Positions 18,360-29,395 of a stretch of DNA of 64,000 nucleotides are shown piece after piece. Origin of the DNA: Mytilisepta virgata (lineage: Eukaryota > Mollusca > Bivalvia > Mytilida > Mytilidae); assembly GCA_028015205.1 (NCBI GenBank), contig CM051520.1:36571528-36635527 (forward strand), given 5' to 3'. Made by a program: the position numbers and the translations under genes. The notes below the pieces were generated by a model. It had not been told where the DNA came from, searched no databases, and worked only from the letters and a program-made list of their open reading frames with translations. Every line of letters begins with the position of its first letter. The first letter of the stretch is position 1.

Positions 18360-19670
18360 GGAATGCCCTTGACCTTTGACCTGGGACTCAAATTGTAGCT
18401 CTTCGGATACTGATTCATATAAGTATATATGTTTACTATACTATCTGTTACGGTTTTCAAGTTATTGGCAAAAAATGCATTTCGCGAAACTATGTTTCGG
18501 TTGCCATTTTGAAACCAGTCAACCGAATCAACCACTTCTTGGACTCAAATTCTAGGTCTTTTCAAGACGGTCATTTTTCATACACATATTTGTTATACTA
18601 TCTTTTACGGTTTTAAAGTTATTGACCAAAAACCTGTTTCGCGAAACTTCATTTGGCCGCCATTTTGAAACCGCTCAACCGAATCATACACTTCTTGGGC
18701 TCATTTTGTAGATTTTGTCCCTGGGGTCATTTTTCGTTATGTATTGTTTATACTATCTCTTAAGGTTTAAAAGTTATAAGCAAAAAACCAGTTTTAACAT
18801 ACAAATCAAGTGCAATAACTCAAAAACAACAAGTTTTACGGTTTCGGTCTTGAAGACGTTTTTGTAGATTTCGACGTGACGAACAATTTTCCCATGTATT
18901 GTCTGCTTCAATTTTGTACGGTTTACGGGCTTTTCCACAAAAACTGTTTACAGCGTCGGCCATTTTGAAAATGGCCGCCATTAGCCAATCAAGTTTGATT
19001 TTAAATTGAAGGAAATAAGTTGACGGTCACCAATAACCCATATGTTTACTATGTTATCTCGAACCATTTTCAAGTTATAGGCCAAAAACCATTTAGCCGA
19101 AACGCGTTAAGGGCTATAACTCGAAAACCGTTTGTCGTACAGGGTTCGACCCTTATGTCAAATAAAGGTCTAAATGAGACAAGTATTTTCCCCATTACAT
19201 GTCTGCTTAAATTTTGTATGGTTTTTGAGTTAACCTGATAACAAGGTGTACCATGACCTCTGACCTTGAGATTTGACCTTTGACCTTGACATTTTTGAAT
19301 GCAACATATGTCATCCAAGATGATTGGTGAAGGTCCCAAGTCTCTAGGACTTACCGTTTTGAAGAAAAAAATTTTGACGTGTCGCGACACTTTTCGGGTC
19401 AAAAACGCGTAACCAGGAAGTCGATCAGAACATTTTTTTTTGCATGACGAATCATGTCCAGGAGTTGAGCAACATTTTCCCCACTTCAGATTTTTGATAA
19501 CGGTTACGGTTTTTGAGTTAATCTGCAAACAATGTTTTACGGTCTGGGGCAGATAACTCCGTTACTAAAAATAGATCGGTTTCGCAGGCCAACTCAAGTC
19601 GAGCCCAAGTAGTGTCGTTTAATAGTACTAAGTTTCGTAATGATAGGTCGCGACACTTTTTTGACATCTG
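18360..19670 (+). repeat. Degenerate 150-160-bp satellite
   Basis: Units of the form TATACTATC...TACGGTTTTCAAGTTATTGGCAAAAAAC...CCATTTTGAAAC begin near 18428, 18588, 18746 and 19039. They are followed by GACCTCTGACCTTGAGATTTGACC-type sequence (19254-19290) and a 12-bp palindrome GTGTCGCGACAC at 19379-19390. A 152-codon frame on the minus strand crosses them but reads only satellite. This array leads into the hairpin at 19714. Confidence 0.75.
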
Positions 19671-19745
19671 CGGCAGAAAAAAAAAAAATAATAATAATCA
19701 TAAGAAATACAGTAAGGTCTTTCCTTCTGCAAAGGGAAAGACCTT
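19671..19745 (+). mobile_element. 3' end of a hairpin-terminated repeat (family D)
   Basis: After CATCTGCGGCAG comes a run of A, AATAATAATAATC, and a perfect hairpin: AAGGTCTTTCC (19714-19724), a 10-base loop and GGAAAGACCTT (19735-19745). I recognise this tail as one repeated widely in mussel DNA. It closes the satellite block that begins near 17830, so block and tail probably form one non-autonomous element, or the 3' end of a larger one. GACATCTGCGG is shared with the 3' end of family C. Confidence 0.65.
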
Positions 19746-19753
19746 AATTAAAT

Positions 19754-21338
19754 CAGGACGTGTGGTTAGGAAACAGGAAAGTGTAAACAGTCGACACACA
19801 GCCGTACACATAATTATTCACAACAGGTCAATCGACACGGGGAATACACAAACGAAGGGCGGAGTTACGGAGACGGTAACAGATGTGGACGAAGAGGTTT
19901 TCAGCAATCACGTGGTAAACATTATTAGTTATCATGCGGGTTTTGGAACATAAACGGGTGGAGTAAATATGTAAATAGTGATAAAGATACTATGCTTGCT
20001 GCATGTATTGTGGAACGTAATTTGCATATATTAGGACTAGCTGAAACTCATCTGATTGGACAAGCCGGTATCGTCGTCAATGGCTACACATGGATAGGAA
20101 ATAACCGTAAACAATTACACGTGCGTGCTAGAGCAGGCTCAAGAGGCGTTGGTTTATTGGTGCGAAATGATGTTTTATCCGATTATAATGTTACTAAAAT
20201 AAACGATTTAGTTGATGGAATTATATGGATACGCTTCTCCGAGAGAATTAAATTAACACAGAGTCTTGCTTTTATGTTTGTGTGGTTTATCTACCGCCGG
20301 AAAATTCTGCTCGGTCAGTAAACATTTATGAATTTTTAGATTCGCTGACATCGGATATTTATACAATTCCAAATGGTAGTCCTTTTTACTTATGTGGAGA
20401 CTGGAACAGTCGGGTTGCAGATATACCGGATTTTATAACGGGAATTGATAATTTACCTGAGCGACAAGTTGTAGATTTTACTCACAACACGTATGGAGAT
20501 ATTTTGTGTGATTTTCTTAGTAATGTTAACTGTTGCATCTTAAATGGAAGGAACTCTTTACATAATGATTTTACATATGTTTCAACTAGAGGGGCATCAG
20601 TCGTTGATTACTGCATTGTACCGTATGAGAGATTAACGTTAGTGGACAATTTTGAGGTTATTAGAGCTCAACAAGTAATTGATAGTGTATTTAAAATTGG
20701 GAAGTATGAACCTAAACATATACCTGACCATTCATTATTATGCTGGACTTTAAGTACACAAATTTGTTTGAATGAAAAAGTAGAATCCGGCGACAAGTTA
20801 CATACAGAAATGTATAAAAGTACTAAATTTGACACTCGCAATATACATGATATACCGAATGAGTGGATGGCAGATGTCGAAATAGTTGGAAAATTAAATC
20901 AGCTTATACAGAACTTAGAATTATCAGGAATTAACCAGAAAGAATTGGACAATAAATATAATGATTTGGTCACAATTATTCATGGCAAAATGAACTCGAA
21001 ACTTACTAAACGAAAGGTGGTTCACCTGAATGGTCTTAATAATAAACGTAGGAAATTGAAAAAACCATGGTGGAACGATAATCTCACTGCGCTCTGGAAT
21101 GAAGTATGCGAAGCCGAACGTAAATGGAATAGAAGCCATAACAAGGATAAGAAGAACTTGCGTCATATTTTTGTAAACAAACGTAAACTTTTTGATAACA
21201 ATTGTCAACAGACAAAAAGGCAATATTGGTACCGAAGTCAAGATAAATTTTTGAATATACAAACTAGGGACCCCCCGGGAGTTTTGGAAGAACATTGGTA
21301 AGATTGGTGTCGGTAGTGAAAGACAGAAGACCATACCC
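19754..21338 (+). pseudogene. LINE ORF2 5' part: AP-like endonuclease, three frameshifts
   Basis: Open sequence runs from about 19754 in one frame, then moves to another frame at WNINGW (19944), the usual N-terminal motif of this endonuclease family. GLAETHL follows with the catalytic Glu (about 20040). After a shift near 20260 comes VVYLPPE, then GDWNSR (about 20395) with the catalytic Asp and Asn, a VVDY motif near 20605 and a PDHSLL motif near 20727 with the final Asp-His. A 6-base C run at 21271 breaks the frame. With five Cs the sequence would read the usual DPREFWK block before the reverse transcriptase. All catalytic motifs I look for are present, but no continuous protein can be made. 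Confidence 0.85.
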
Positions 21339-23494
21339 ATGGAAGTTGTACTACAAGATGGTTCAATTTGCTCTGACACCAACATTATTTTAAATAAATG
21401 GAAAAATTCTTATGAAAATCTTTTGAATTGTGATGATGTAACGAATGTAAATGATAATATGTCAAATAATATTTTGGATGTTGATTTAGATTGTGAAATT
21501 AGTATTGATGAAGTGTTGAAAGTATTAACGCAAGCTAAAAATGGCAAAGCCCCAGGGATCGATTTGATACCTGTAGAATTGTTTAAAAATAATTTGTTAT
21601 TACATGTTTTGCAAAAATTATTTAATATATGTTTTAAATTTGGTAAAATTACATCTGTATGGTGTAAAGGGATAATCACTCTTATCCCAAAGTGTTCTAC
21701 ATCGGATCCCAGGGATTTTTTGTCTTATCGGGGAATAACTTTGGCACCGTGTGCCTATAAATTATATTGTAGCATTTTAAACAATAGAATGGTAAATTGG
21801 TTAGATCATAGTGTGCCTATAAATTATATTGTAGCATTTTAAACAATAGAATGGTAAATTGGTTAGATCATAGAGATATTTTACATGATGAACAAAATGG
21901 GTTTCGTAAAAGTCGAAGTACTATTGATCATTTAAGCACAATTACGTCCATTATTGAGACAAGGAAATTGAAAAAATTGTCAACTTTTGCTGTCTTTGTA
22001 GATTTCAAGAACGCCTATGATACAGTTACTAGGAGATTATTATTTAAAGATTTAAATGATCTTGGAATCAGTTCAAAATTTTTGAATACTATTAAAACGA
22101 TTTACTCTCAAGTTGAATGTTCAATTAAATTGAATGGAAACTTAACTGAATGGTTCAGTGTTATCTCAGGCTTAAAGCAAGGGTGTGTTTTATCACCTAT
22201 ATTATTTAATATTTTTATAAATAGTTTAGTCACAGACATAAAAGGTATTGATATCGATGGTGAAAAAATTGGTATTTTATTATATGCAGATGACATTGTT
22301 TTAATTGCAGAAAATGAAAATGATTTACAATTAATGCTAGATGTTCTTAATACATGGTGTAAAGATAAATTATTGAATGTTAACTTTGAAAAGACAAAGA
22401 TTGTGCATTTTAGAAATCCCTCTGTACAACCAACCAATGCAATATTTTTACTTGGTGAAAAACAATTGTGTATTGCATCAAAATATCAATATCTTGGCTT
22501 ATTATTGACTGAATTTCTTGATTTTAATGAAACGACAAAATCTGTAGCCAGGTCAGCAGGGAGAGCATTAAGTTTACTGATTGTAAAGAGCAAAGCACAT
22601 GGAGGTTTCCACTTTAATACATATACCAAACTTTTTGATAGCTTCGTCTGGTCAGTCATAAGTTATGGTGCAGCCATATGGGGCACCAAAGAATTTACTT
22701 GTATTAATGCTGTCCAGCACAGAGCTATCCGTTTTTTTATGGGTCTTGGTAAATATACACCTAGTGATGCCATTAATGGGGATATGGGTTGGAAACCTCC
22801 ATGTGTGAAGCAGTGGAGTTGTGGTTTTAGACATTGGGCTAGATGTAATGTTATGTCAACAGATAGGGTGAATTTTAAAGTATTTCAATGGGCATTTAGA
22901 AATGCCATTAATAAAAAGAGAAACTGGTGTTATAGAATTATGACAAAATTTAGAGAATGTAATGTAGATTTATACACTAATTTAGATAATGTGTTGCATA
23001 AAAATGTTATTACACAGTTAGAAGATTTTTTATTTGAAAATTATAAGATAAATTGGCATAATAGAATATTGTCACAAAATGTTGGAAAAAAATTACGTAC
23101 TTATAAATTGTTTAAAGATATTTTTGAAACAGAGATGTATTTGAGGAAGAACATTTCAATACGATACAGAAGTGCATTTGCTAAATTTAGGTGTGGCGTT
23201 GCCCCTTTGCGAATAGAAACAGGTCGCTATGAAAATAAAACTGTAAATGAAAGAGTTTGCTTTGTATGCAATGATAAAATTGAAGATGAGAAACATGTTA
23301 TTTTAGACTGTCCTTTATATGCAGATTTACGTGAAAGTTTATTTTATGAAGTTAAAAGAAGTAATGGTGATTTTAATATTTTATCTGATGATGATAAGTT
23401 TATATATCTTTTTAAAAATACTGATTGTTTTGATGTAGTTGCCAAGACCTGCTTTAACATTTTAAGTAGAAGAAATAGTTTTTTATATGCTTGA
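21339..23494 (+). pseudogene. LINE ORF2 3' part: reverse transcriptase and zinc knuckle, split by a 62-bp duplication
   Basis: The first part (to 21842) carries the NGKAPGIDLIPVELFK block that opens LINE reverse transcriptases. The frame then ends because of the tandem duplication and resumes at 21851 in another frame. From there 547 codons are open: NGFRKSRST, FVDFKNAYD (first catalytic Asp), LKQGCVLSPILFNIFI, and YADD at 22283-22294 (catalytic Asp pair). Near the C-terminus is a knuckle of the form C-x2-C-x8-H-x4-C at 23258-23311. The protein would copy the element RNA at the nicked target. As it stands it is a pseudogene, though every core motif is preserved. Confidence 0.88.
21749..21872 (+). 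repeat. 62-bp tandem duplication inside the reverse transcriptase
   Basis: Bases 21749-21810 are repeated exactly at 21811-21872 (both start GTGTGCCTATAAATTATATT). Since 62 is not a multiple of three, the duplication shifts the frame and creates a stop at 21840-21842. Identical copies mean a recent event. Confidence 0.95.
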
Positions 23495-23743
23495 TTGATG
23501 GTTATGTTTTTATAAACTTGAAATATTTTATAGACATGATAATTGTAGTTGTATGGTTTTACATAACAGAAATGTTTTTATAGATAAATATATAGTTATA
23601 ATTTATATTGATTTCTATAGTCTCTCATAATTCTTTATAGAACATGTAGAATGGCACTTGTCTTTTAATTTATGAAATTACTGTTTTATTCAACGTATAT
23701 ATTATGATGATTATATTATATGTATTACAAGTGGTGAGACTCT

Positions 23744-23767
23744 AATAAATTATTGAATTGAAATTGA
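23744..23767 (+). terminator. LINE poly(A) signal and 3' tail
   Basis: AATAAA at 23744-23749 is followed by a short tail built from TTGAA/TTGAAA units up to about 23767. This is the expected 3' end of the LINE; the sequence beyond is unrelated. Confidence 0.6.
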
Positions 23768-23768
23768 A

Positions 23769-24145
23769 TCTATCCAGGACTGCTTTACGGTAGCAATTAA
23801 AGTAATCGATTTTTGGCTCAATAAAAATGTTAGTTTGAAATTTTTGTAGTAATAATTTTAAGTAAATTTCTTCACCAGAAGGTTATAGGGGTAAACCTTT
23901 GTGACTTTTCCAGATCCATATGCATTCAATTTGTGATCTATTTAAGGCTTCTGTACTTGGTTTCATATCAATTTTTGTCTTTTTTTTCCTTTCTTATTGC
24001 TGTATGTATTTAATTTTGTCGTCTCAGGTAGACATAAGAATTTGGAAACGTATTTAACCGACGCTGTTTTTTTTTTTTTTTTGCAATATAAACATACGTC
24101 TTTATAGTAAAAAATCTATCAAAAATGTAAGTGGACTTTACTAAC
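23769..24145. other. Intron-like spacer
   Basis: AT-rich sequence with a T run at 24067-24082. No gene is seen; it adjoins the donor side of the minus-strand exon at 24146. Confidence 0.4.
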
Positions 24146-24389
24146 CTTTTCTCAAGTATATTTTGAAACTCCAACACAGTTCTGAATAACGGTTATTTCC
24201 TATATCCCAGTTACAGTGATACACCGGTCTTCTTTTACTGCATGGAAATCTTTTGATTCTTTCATTTTTATTCCAGAACTGTAATTTCGAGCAGTCAAAG
24301 AGTTCCCATGGTTTAAATGGTTTAGAAGGTACGTCAACCCATGTACATGAGTCGCAGTTACATTTTTGGAAAGTCATCACCTTTTGGAA
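24146..24389 (-). CDS. Candidate internal exon of a Cys-rich, probably secreted protein
   Basis: On the minus strand a good 3' splice site (TTTTTTCTATTCTTGCATCATAG) ends at 24390. A donor GTTAGT begins at 24145. The 244 bases between are open in phase 0 for 81 codons, with seven cysteines (CNCDSC near the start, then FDC, FPC, YHC and ELC) and many aromatic and basic residues. Codon use and composition look like a real extracellular domain, but I cannot name the family. The exon leaves one base over (phase 1), so another exon should follow to the left. The signal-peptide exon at 30925-31062 is on the same strand, 6.5 kb upstream, and ends in phase 0, so it could be the preceding exon. The opposite strand also has an open frame of 96 codons, less convincing because it lacks splice context. 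Confidence 0.4.
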
Positions 24390-24885
24390 CTATGATGCAA
24401 GAATAGAAAAAATTACAGTCACATTATTAAACATATGCTGTGTTATTGTGTATTGTAAGAAGAAACGTATTTCTTCGCAACGATGCCCTTTCACTATCAT
24501 CATAATCTTTACTTTTGATCGGACCGTTTTCATGAAATCTTAATTATTGTATCAGGTAGATGTAACACTAATGTTTACTCATCCAGACCACATGCCTTTA
24601 CCTTTATTTTTGTTGAGTCCATATTTTTATCATTTTTACAGTTCCAAATATTGCAGTCATATTCCGATAACTCAGTATTAATTACAATACTCACATGTAC
24701 TATCGTTCAAATAGAATTCGTATTCGATCTTTATTGTCTTTCTAAAACTTTGTTTTGAAACATGAAGCAACACTTTATATCGATTGTAGTTTCAATAAAA
24801 GATATTATAATAATAATCAATTCTATGAAATGCATTACCACGATATAAGAGTGCACGATTTTGCTAACTTTTTTTCCATTTTACC

Positions 24886-25181
24886 TCGGTGGCTGAGTGG
24901 TCTATGTAGTTCGTCATGACTACTAATGATCACTAGCCTGTAGTTCGCCATGACTACTAATGATCAGTAGCCTGTCAACACTGGGGTTGTGAATTCGAAT
25001 CTCATCTGTGGCGGGGTGTGTTCGACTCCAATCTAAATTGACAAGAATTGCTAATTTTCCTACCAAAGGTCGGTGGTTCTCTCCGGGTACTCTGGCTTCC
25101 TCCACCAATAAAAACTGGACGCCGCGAAATAGCCAAATGTGCTGAAAACGACGTAAAACCCCAACTAAATAAACAAACAAA
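24886..25181 (+). mobile_element. tRNA-derived SINE with intact 11-bp target duplication
   Basis: The head has a Pol III A box (TGGCTGAGTGG, 24890-24900) and a B box-like GAATTCGAATC. A body follows with CTCTCCGGGTACTCTGGCTT and GACGTAAAAC, and an A-rich tail (CTAAATAAACAAACAA). TCCATTTTACC flanks it at 24875-24885 and 25182-25192, the expected target duplication. Between the boxes a 35-bp stretch (TAGTTCG(T/C)CATGACTACTAA...TAGCCTG) is duplicated at 24907-24941 and 24942-24976, which spreads the A and B boxes apart. The body resembles a mollusc SINE type I have seen repeatedly; the family name is not certain. Confidence 0.85.
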
Positions 25182-25192
25182 TCCATTTTACC

Positions 25193-26304
25193 CGCTGGAA
25201 AAACGCGTGTTAAAATCTAAAATTTAACTATCGAGGGTGGAGAAATTCTGTAACTCACGAGTAAATTGAAAGAGAATCTGTTTCTCCTATGTGATTTTTC
25301 AACAAAAACCTCAAGAAAATGCCGTTGCTACGCATTTTGTTTACACGAACGCCAATAACGGAAAAAACGGTGGAAATTCCCATGCAGAAATTTAATCACC
25401 AGGAAGTGTTTAAAGATATTTAAGTATTTTTATCCCACCGATTAAACACGCCAAGGATAGCAGAAACATCTAAAAACAGCAGGATTTCAAAGCTTGATAA
25501 CGCTACATTTTTTTAGATTATGCAGCATTTTTATAATAGTTTGTGATGGGGCTACAAAATTAAATTTCAAACGACGAATGAATTATTTCAAATTTTTCAG
25601 ATGGATTTTATTTTAAATAAGTAATTTATATTTCAAAATTTATATATTGTCAACTCTGGATATATTGTATAATTGATTTTATTTTCTCATGTGAACGATC
25701 TTTACTTTCTTTGTTTTGATTAGGTCGAAGATAATTCCGCTCTTTGCCGCAAGTTTGAATGAAGACAAAACTGATCGAAACAAATTAATTTTCAAATGAA
25801 ATGGGACGGGCATAGGTCAATAGGTTCACAGTTAAAATATTGAGTTACTTTACATTTTAGAAAACACATTCAAACTATATGTACATTGCAACGAGTAAGT
25901 GCAGTTGTGTCTGCATTGAAAGAAATTATGGGTTAATTTCATCAATTTCATCGCAAAATTACATAGACACTGCGAAAGCGGAGAAGTATCATCCGAGATT
26001 CGAAGTATGAAATTCCAGATTCAATATCCAAAGTTCGAAATCCGAAATTTGTTATCTTACGAAATTCTAAATATGAAATCAACATCTTAGATTCAAGATT
26101 CGAAAATTCAAAATCTAGAATAACCAATTAGAGGAAATCTTCTGTGTTGTGAATAGTATTAGGCCAATGAAATATCTTTTCTTTCTAGTTTAAGTTTAAA
26201 TGACAATTTTTGCTGTACATTTGTATCCATGCATTGTTTGATGTTGCTCACTACTGTGAGGTAACTTTCACTGACAGTCGAGCGCGGGCTACAGATACGT
26301 TTAA
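25193..26304. other. Intergenic or intronic DNA, nothing recognised
   Basis: AT-rich sequence. At 25985-26110 a run of short variants of AGATTCGAAGT/ATCCAAAGTTCGAAATCC forms a loose 10-15-bp degenerate repeat. No coding or RNA signal seen. Confidence 0.4.
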
Positions 26305-26814
26305 CTGAAAATTCGGCTGGCAAGTCTGCTTCCAATTGGTCATGTGGTACCTGATTTTTAAATGAATGGTCCTATAGAATCCTTTGTTAAACTAAATTCA
26401 GCTTTGGCAGCTATCTTGGTTGCCAGTCCATGTCATCAGATATAATTCTTAAAGACCATCTAAGGACCATTGCTGCCAAGTCTGGTTCCAATTGGCTCAT
26501 AGGTTTCAGAGAAGATTTTTTTTAAATATTTTTAAATATTCTTTTAAACTAAGTCGGAAATAACTTTTGAAGAGGGCCACCAAAGGACCATTCCACCAAA
26601 GTCTGGTCCTATTTGCACAAGCGGTTTCAGAAGAGAATATTTTTCAATAAATTTTCTTAGGGTCCTATGTTAAACAAGTTCATCTGTGTCCGCCATCTTG
26701 CTTATCAGCCCGGATCATTGTATAATTCTGAAAGAGAACCTCCTAAGGACCATTACTGCCAAGTCTGGTTCCAATGGACGGCCAATGCTTACTGTGCTGT
26801 TATGTTTTATCCTT

Positions 26815-26853
<39 letters not shown>

Positions 26854-27264
26854 TTATAATCAGTATGTATGTAAAGTTTTTTTTTCTTTCTAAGGACACA
26901 TTTATGCCGAAGGAGGGATGCGAACGAACACGACACAACTCTGTGAAAATCTCTCCCAACCCTTTATTTTCATTCTGTGGTGATCCCTGTGGCAATGTAG
27001 TTTCATAGAAGATTTTTAAAGTCATTCCCTTTTTGAATTTTTAGCAACAGCAGCCATGTCGGTTGAAAGTCGGAGATGTCGGACATAACTTTGGAAGGGG
27101 GCTACCCAAGGACCACTCCACCAAAGTTTGGTCCCAATTGGCCCAATGGTTTCAGAGGAGAAGATCTTTAAAGTGAAGTTTAAGCCGGACGACGACGGAT
27201 GAATACGGACGACGGACGCCAAGTGATAGCATTAGCTCACTTGGCCTTTTAGGCCAGATGAGCT
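26305..27264 (-). mobile_element. Family A repeat, reverse orientation, 3' end missing (A4)
   Basis: It contains the family A internal units in reverse (CCATCTAAGGACCATTGCTGCC, TCTGGTTCCAATTGG, GGTTTCAGA) and ends on the plus strand with a hairpin at 27234-27264 (AGCTCAC...GATGAGCTT), the 5' end of the element read backwards. The AGAGGCTC hairpin end is absent. An AT dinucleotide run interrupts it. Confidence 0.7.
26819..26850. repeat. (TA)n microsatellite
   Basis: Sixteen uninterrupted TA units inside element A4. Confidence 0.95.
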
Positions 27265-28484
27265 TATAAAGGCTTGAGAGATTCGAAGTTTGGCCACGCT
27301 AACGCCTTGATAGTGATAACTAACTATTATATGCTATGGACGTTGTACTTTAGACTCACAAAATATTCGCAAATTAATTCAGGATAATGTGTTTAGTAAG
27401 GTTTAATGCATATACCTTTCGTTTAATTGGTGTCCAAAGATCCTTAATATTCTAGTACATAGAAGATTTATTATTTCCTTAAGTTAACGAAACAATCTTT
27501 GGGATGAAGAAAAACATCTGAATAAAGCAGGAAGCTTTTTGGACAGTATAGCCGTGAAGAAAAAAAATTAAAACTTACTTTTTTTCATGAAATATCAAAA
27601 GGAATATAGTTGCATATACATTTGGATGCAATACAATTACTTAAGCCCCGCCTTATTTTAATTACACCTCTCAGAAAGTATTAGTCGTTTGCTTGTATTG
27701 TACCCGTAAATTCTTCAGTTTCTTATAATATCGATTTCTGATGATTGAATATATTGTTGTACCCAACAATTTATCCACTTGGGTATTTTGTCATTGAGAC
27801 CACAACACCTGGTTTAGTATTTTCCACCTTGCCGAAGATATTATGTGATTTTTTGTCAGTTGTGTATTTCGGAGATGGGATGTTGCCTCCTTGACATTTT
27901 CCATATATTCGTCTTCTTTCTTTAATAATATTCAGTTGATCTGAATTATTAACATTTAGTTAATCAGGGCCTCAATAAAGAATGTAAATTTGTGTAATTG
28001 AGGATGATAGTAGTAATATAAACTGTAGCCAAGGATTAAACGGTTTCTTCCTAGATTTGGTCATGGAAACAATCGAAATTCCACCTATGTAGCGCTGTTA
28101 TAGGGGTTCAGAAAAGCTGAATTCCCAGTAAGACATATGCTCGATTTCTCAAACATATATTCTCCCAAAAAAAAAATGCAACATCATACATTTTTTTCCA
28201 AATATGAATTTTCTTAAATATTTGCGTAATGTAGACATTGAAACATGACTATGTTTAAATTTAATTGTTCGATAAATGAATTAAATATCCTGATAGTGGC
28301 TGTTGATCACGCGTGACATTTTCGGGTCAGCATGTGTGACGCTCCACGAGAAAGGCGTACGGGAATAAGTAGGGCAGTTGCATGTGAATCATGGCTTATC
28401 CTTAAGCGAGTTAAATGGGTATAAAAGACACCTAACCGTTTAATTGAATCCAGTCGTTAAATTGTTTCTTGACCCTGTAACTAT
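27265..28484. other. AT-rich spacer; right part is upstream region of a dead Tc1-like element
   Basis: No gene seen in 27265-28140. From about 28310 the sequence has the look of a Tc1-type leader, including TATAAAAG at 28420-28427 about 60 bases before the transposase start. An A run followed by TGCAACATC near 28168-28186 could be a terminal repeat, but no inverse partner is present. Confidence 0.35.
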
Positions 28485-28950
28485 ATGCCAAGAATAGACA
28501 CAGCTATCCGGAAAATCGGCATTGGTCGTCTTCAGGTCGGTGAATATCACAGACGTAATCTAGACATTATAATGTTCAAGGGAGCACGATATCCAGACTC
28601 TTATAACGGTACAAGGAATCCAGTTCGACAGCTGACCGTCAACTGCATCCGGGTACTTCATCTGAGAAACCGGTCTGTGACAGTGGCAAAAACAGCTTAT
28701 GTCCGATGTCTCCGAAGAAGATCGGCACGGACAAGCAGAAACCGTCTCCGTGAAAAGATATCCTTACTTTGGAGCAGTACTGAGATCCCGGTATCGACTT
28801 GCAAGGGACCGATGGTGCAACAGAGTTAGGGGCTGAAAACTGCAAAACTGGAGGCGAGTCTGGTTCAGCGTTGAATCAAGATTTAAGCTGCAGAGAATAG
28901 ATGGCCGTAAACGTGTGTGCAGATGCCGGAATGATATTGTTATCGCCCCT
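28485..28950 (+). pseudogene. Tc1-like transposase relic
   Basis: The frame from 28485 carries an eroded paired-type helix-turn-helix (IGRLQVGEYHRRN) followed by LHLRNRSVTV and SRNRLRE, the conserved blocks ahead of the catalytic core in Tc1-like transposases. A frameshift follows, after which RSRYRLARDRWCNRV and then WFSVESRFKLQRIDGR (28861-28908) are read. The last block normally has Asp after FS, one of the three catalytic acids; here it is Val. The rest of the catalytic domain and a right terminal repeat are missing. Clearly dead. Confidence 0.75.
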
Positions 28951-29395
28951 GTCCGTCTGTCCGTCCGTCACACTTTCTTATGACCTAAGCTCCTCATTCA
29001 TTTTTTAACTTCATGCATTTAATTTTTATACAGTATACAGCATCTACTGTATGTAGATGCGCAATAAGGTTTTAGAATTTTGATTTTCACAAATTTAGGC
29101 CCACATAGGTCTAATTACGTAAATTGTGATCTAAACTGCTCTTTCATTTCAAGCTTTGTCACATTCTGTATGTAGATGCGCAATATAATTTTAGAATTTT
29201 GATTTCCAAAAATTGTGCCCTCAGGGGTCGAATATCGAAAATTGAGAATTTAAGCTTGTGACCTAACTCCTTGTTCATTTTTACTTTCATGCATTTAATT
29301 TCTATACACTATTGCCATATACTGTATGTAGATCATTGTGCAATAAGGTTTTGGAATTTTGATTTTCAAAAATTGGGGCCCGTATTTAAAGATAT
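28951..29395 (+). repeat. Degenerate tandem repeat, about 130-145 bp, three units
   Basis: CTGTATGTAGAT(G/C)...GCAATA(A/T)...TTT(A/T/G)GAATTTTGATTT recurs near 29047, 29165 and 29321, with TCATGCATTTAATTT ahead of the first and third. It starts with CTGTCCGTCTGTCCGTCCGTC, as several other satellite-type repeats in the window do. Confidence 0.7.

Larger units (their letters stand above)
19750..23768 (+). mobile_element. Non-LTR retrotransposon (LINE), 5'-truncated and decayed
   Basis: Coding order is an AP-type endonuclease, reverse transcriptase and C-terminal zinc knuckle, as in APE-type LINEs. It starts directly after the family D hairpin and ends with AATAAA and a TTGAATTGAAATTGAA tail. 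Four frame breaks are visible: a T run at 19941-19944, a shift between 20252 and 20270, a C run at 21271-21276 and a 62-bp duplication at 21749-21872. The frames are otherwise long and free of stops, so inactivation is recent or partly due to sequencing errors. No clear target duplication was found. The exact LINE clade cannot be given by eye. Confidence 0.88.

Noticed and set aside
19070..19528. 152-codon minus-strand frame
   Set aside because: It lies entirely inside the 150-160-bp satellite and has no recognisable domain.
24253..24543. 96-codon plus-strand gene
   Set aside because: It overlaps the minus-strand Cys-rich exon, which has splice signals on both sides and a more protein-like composition.
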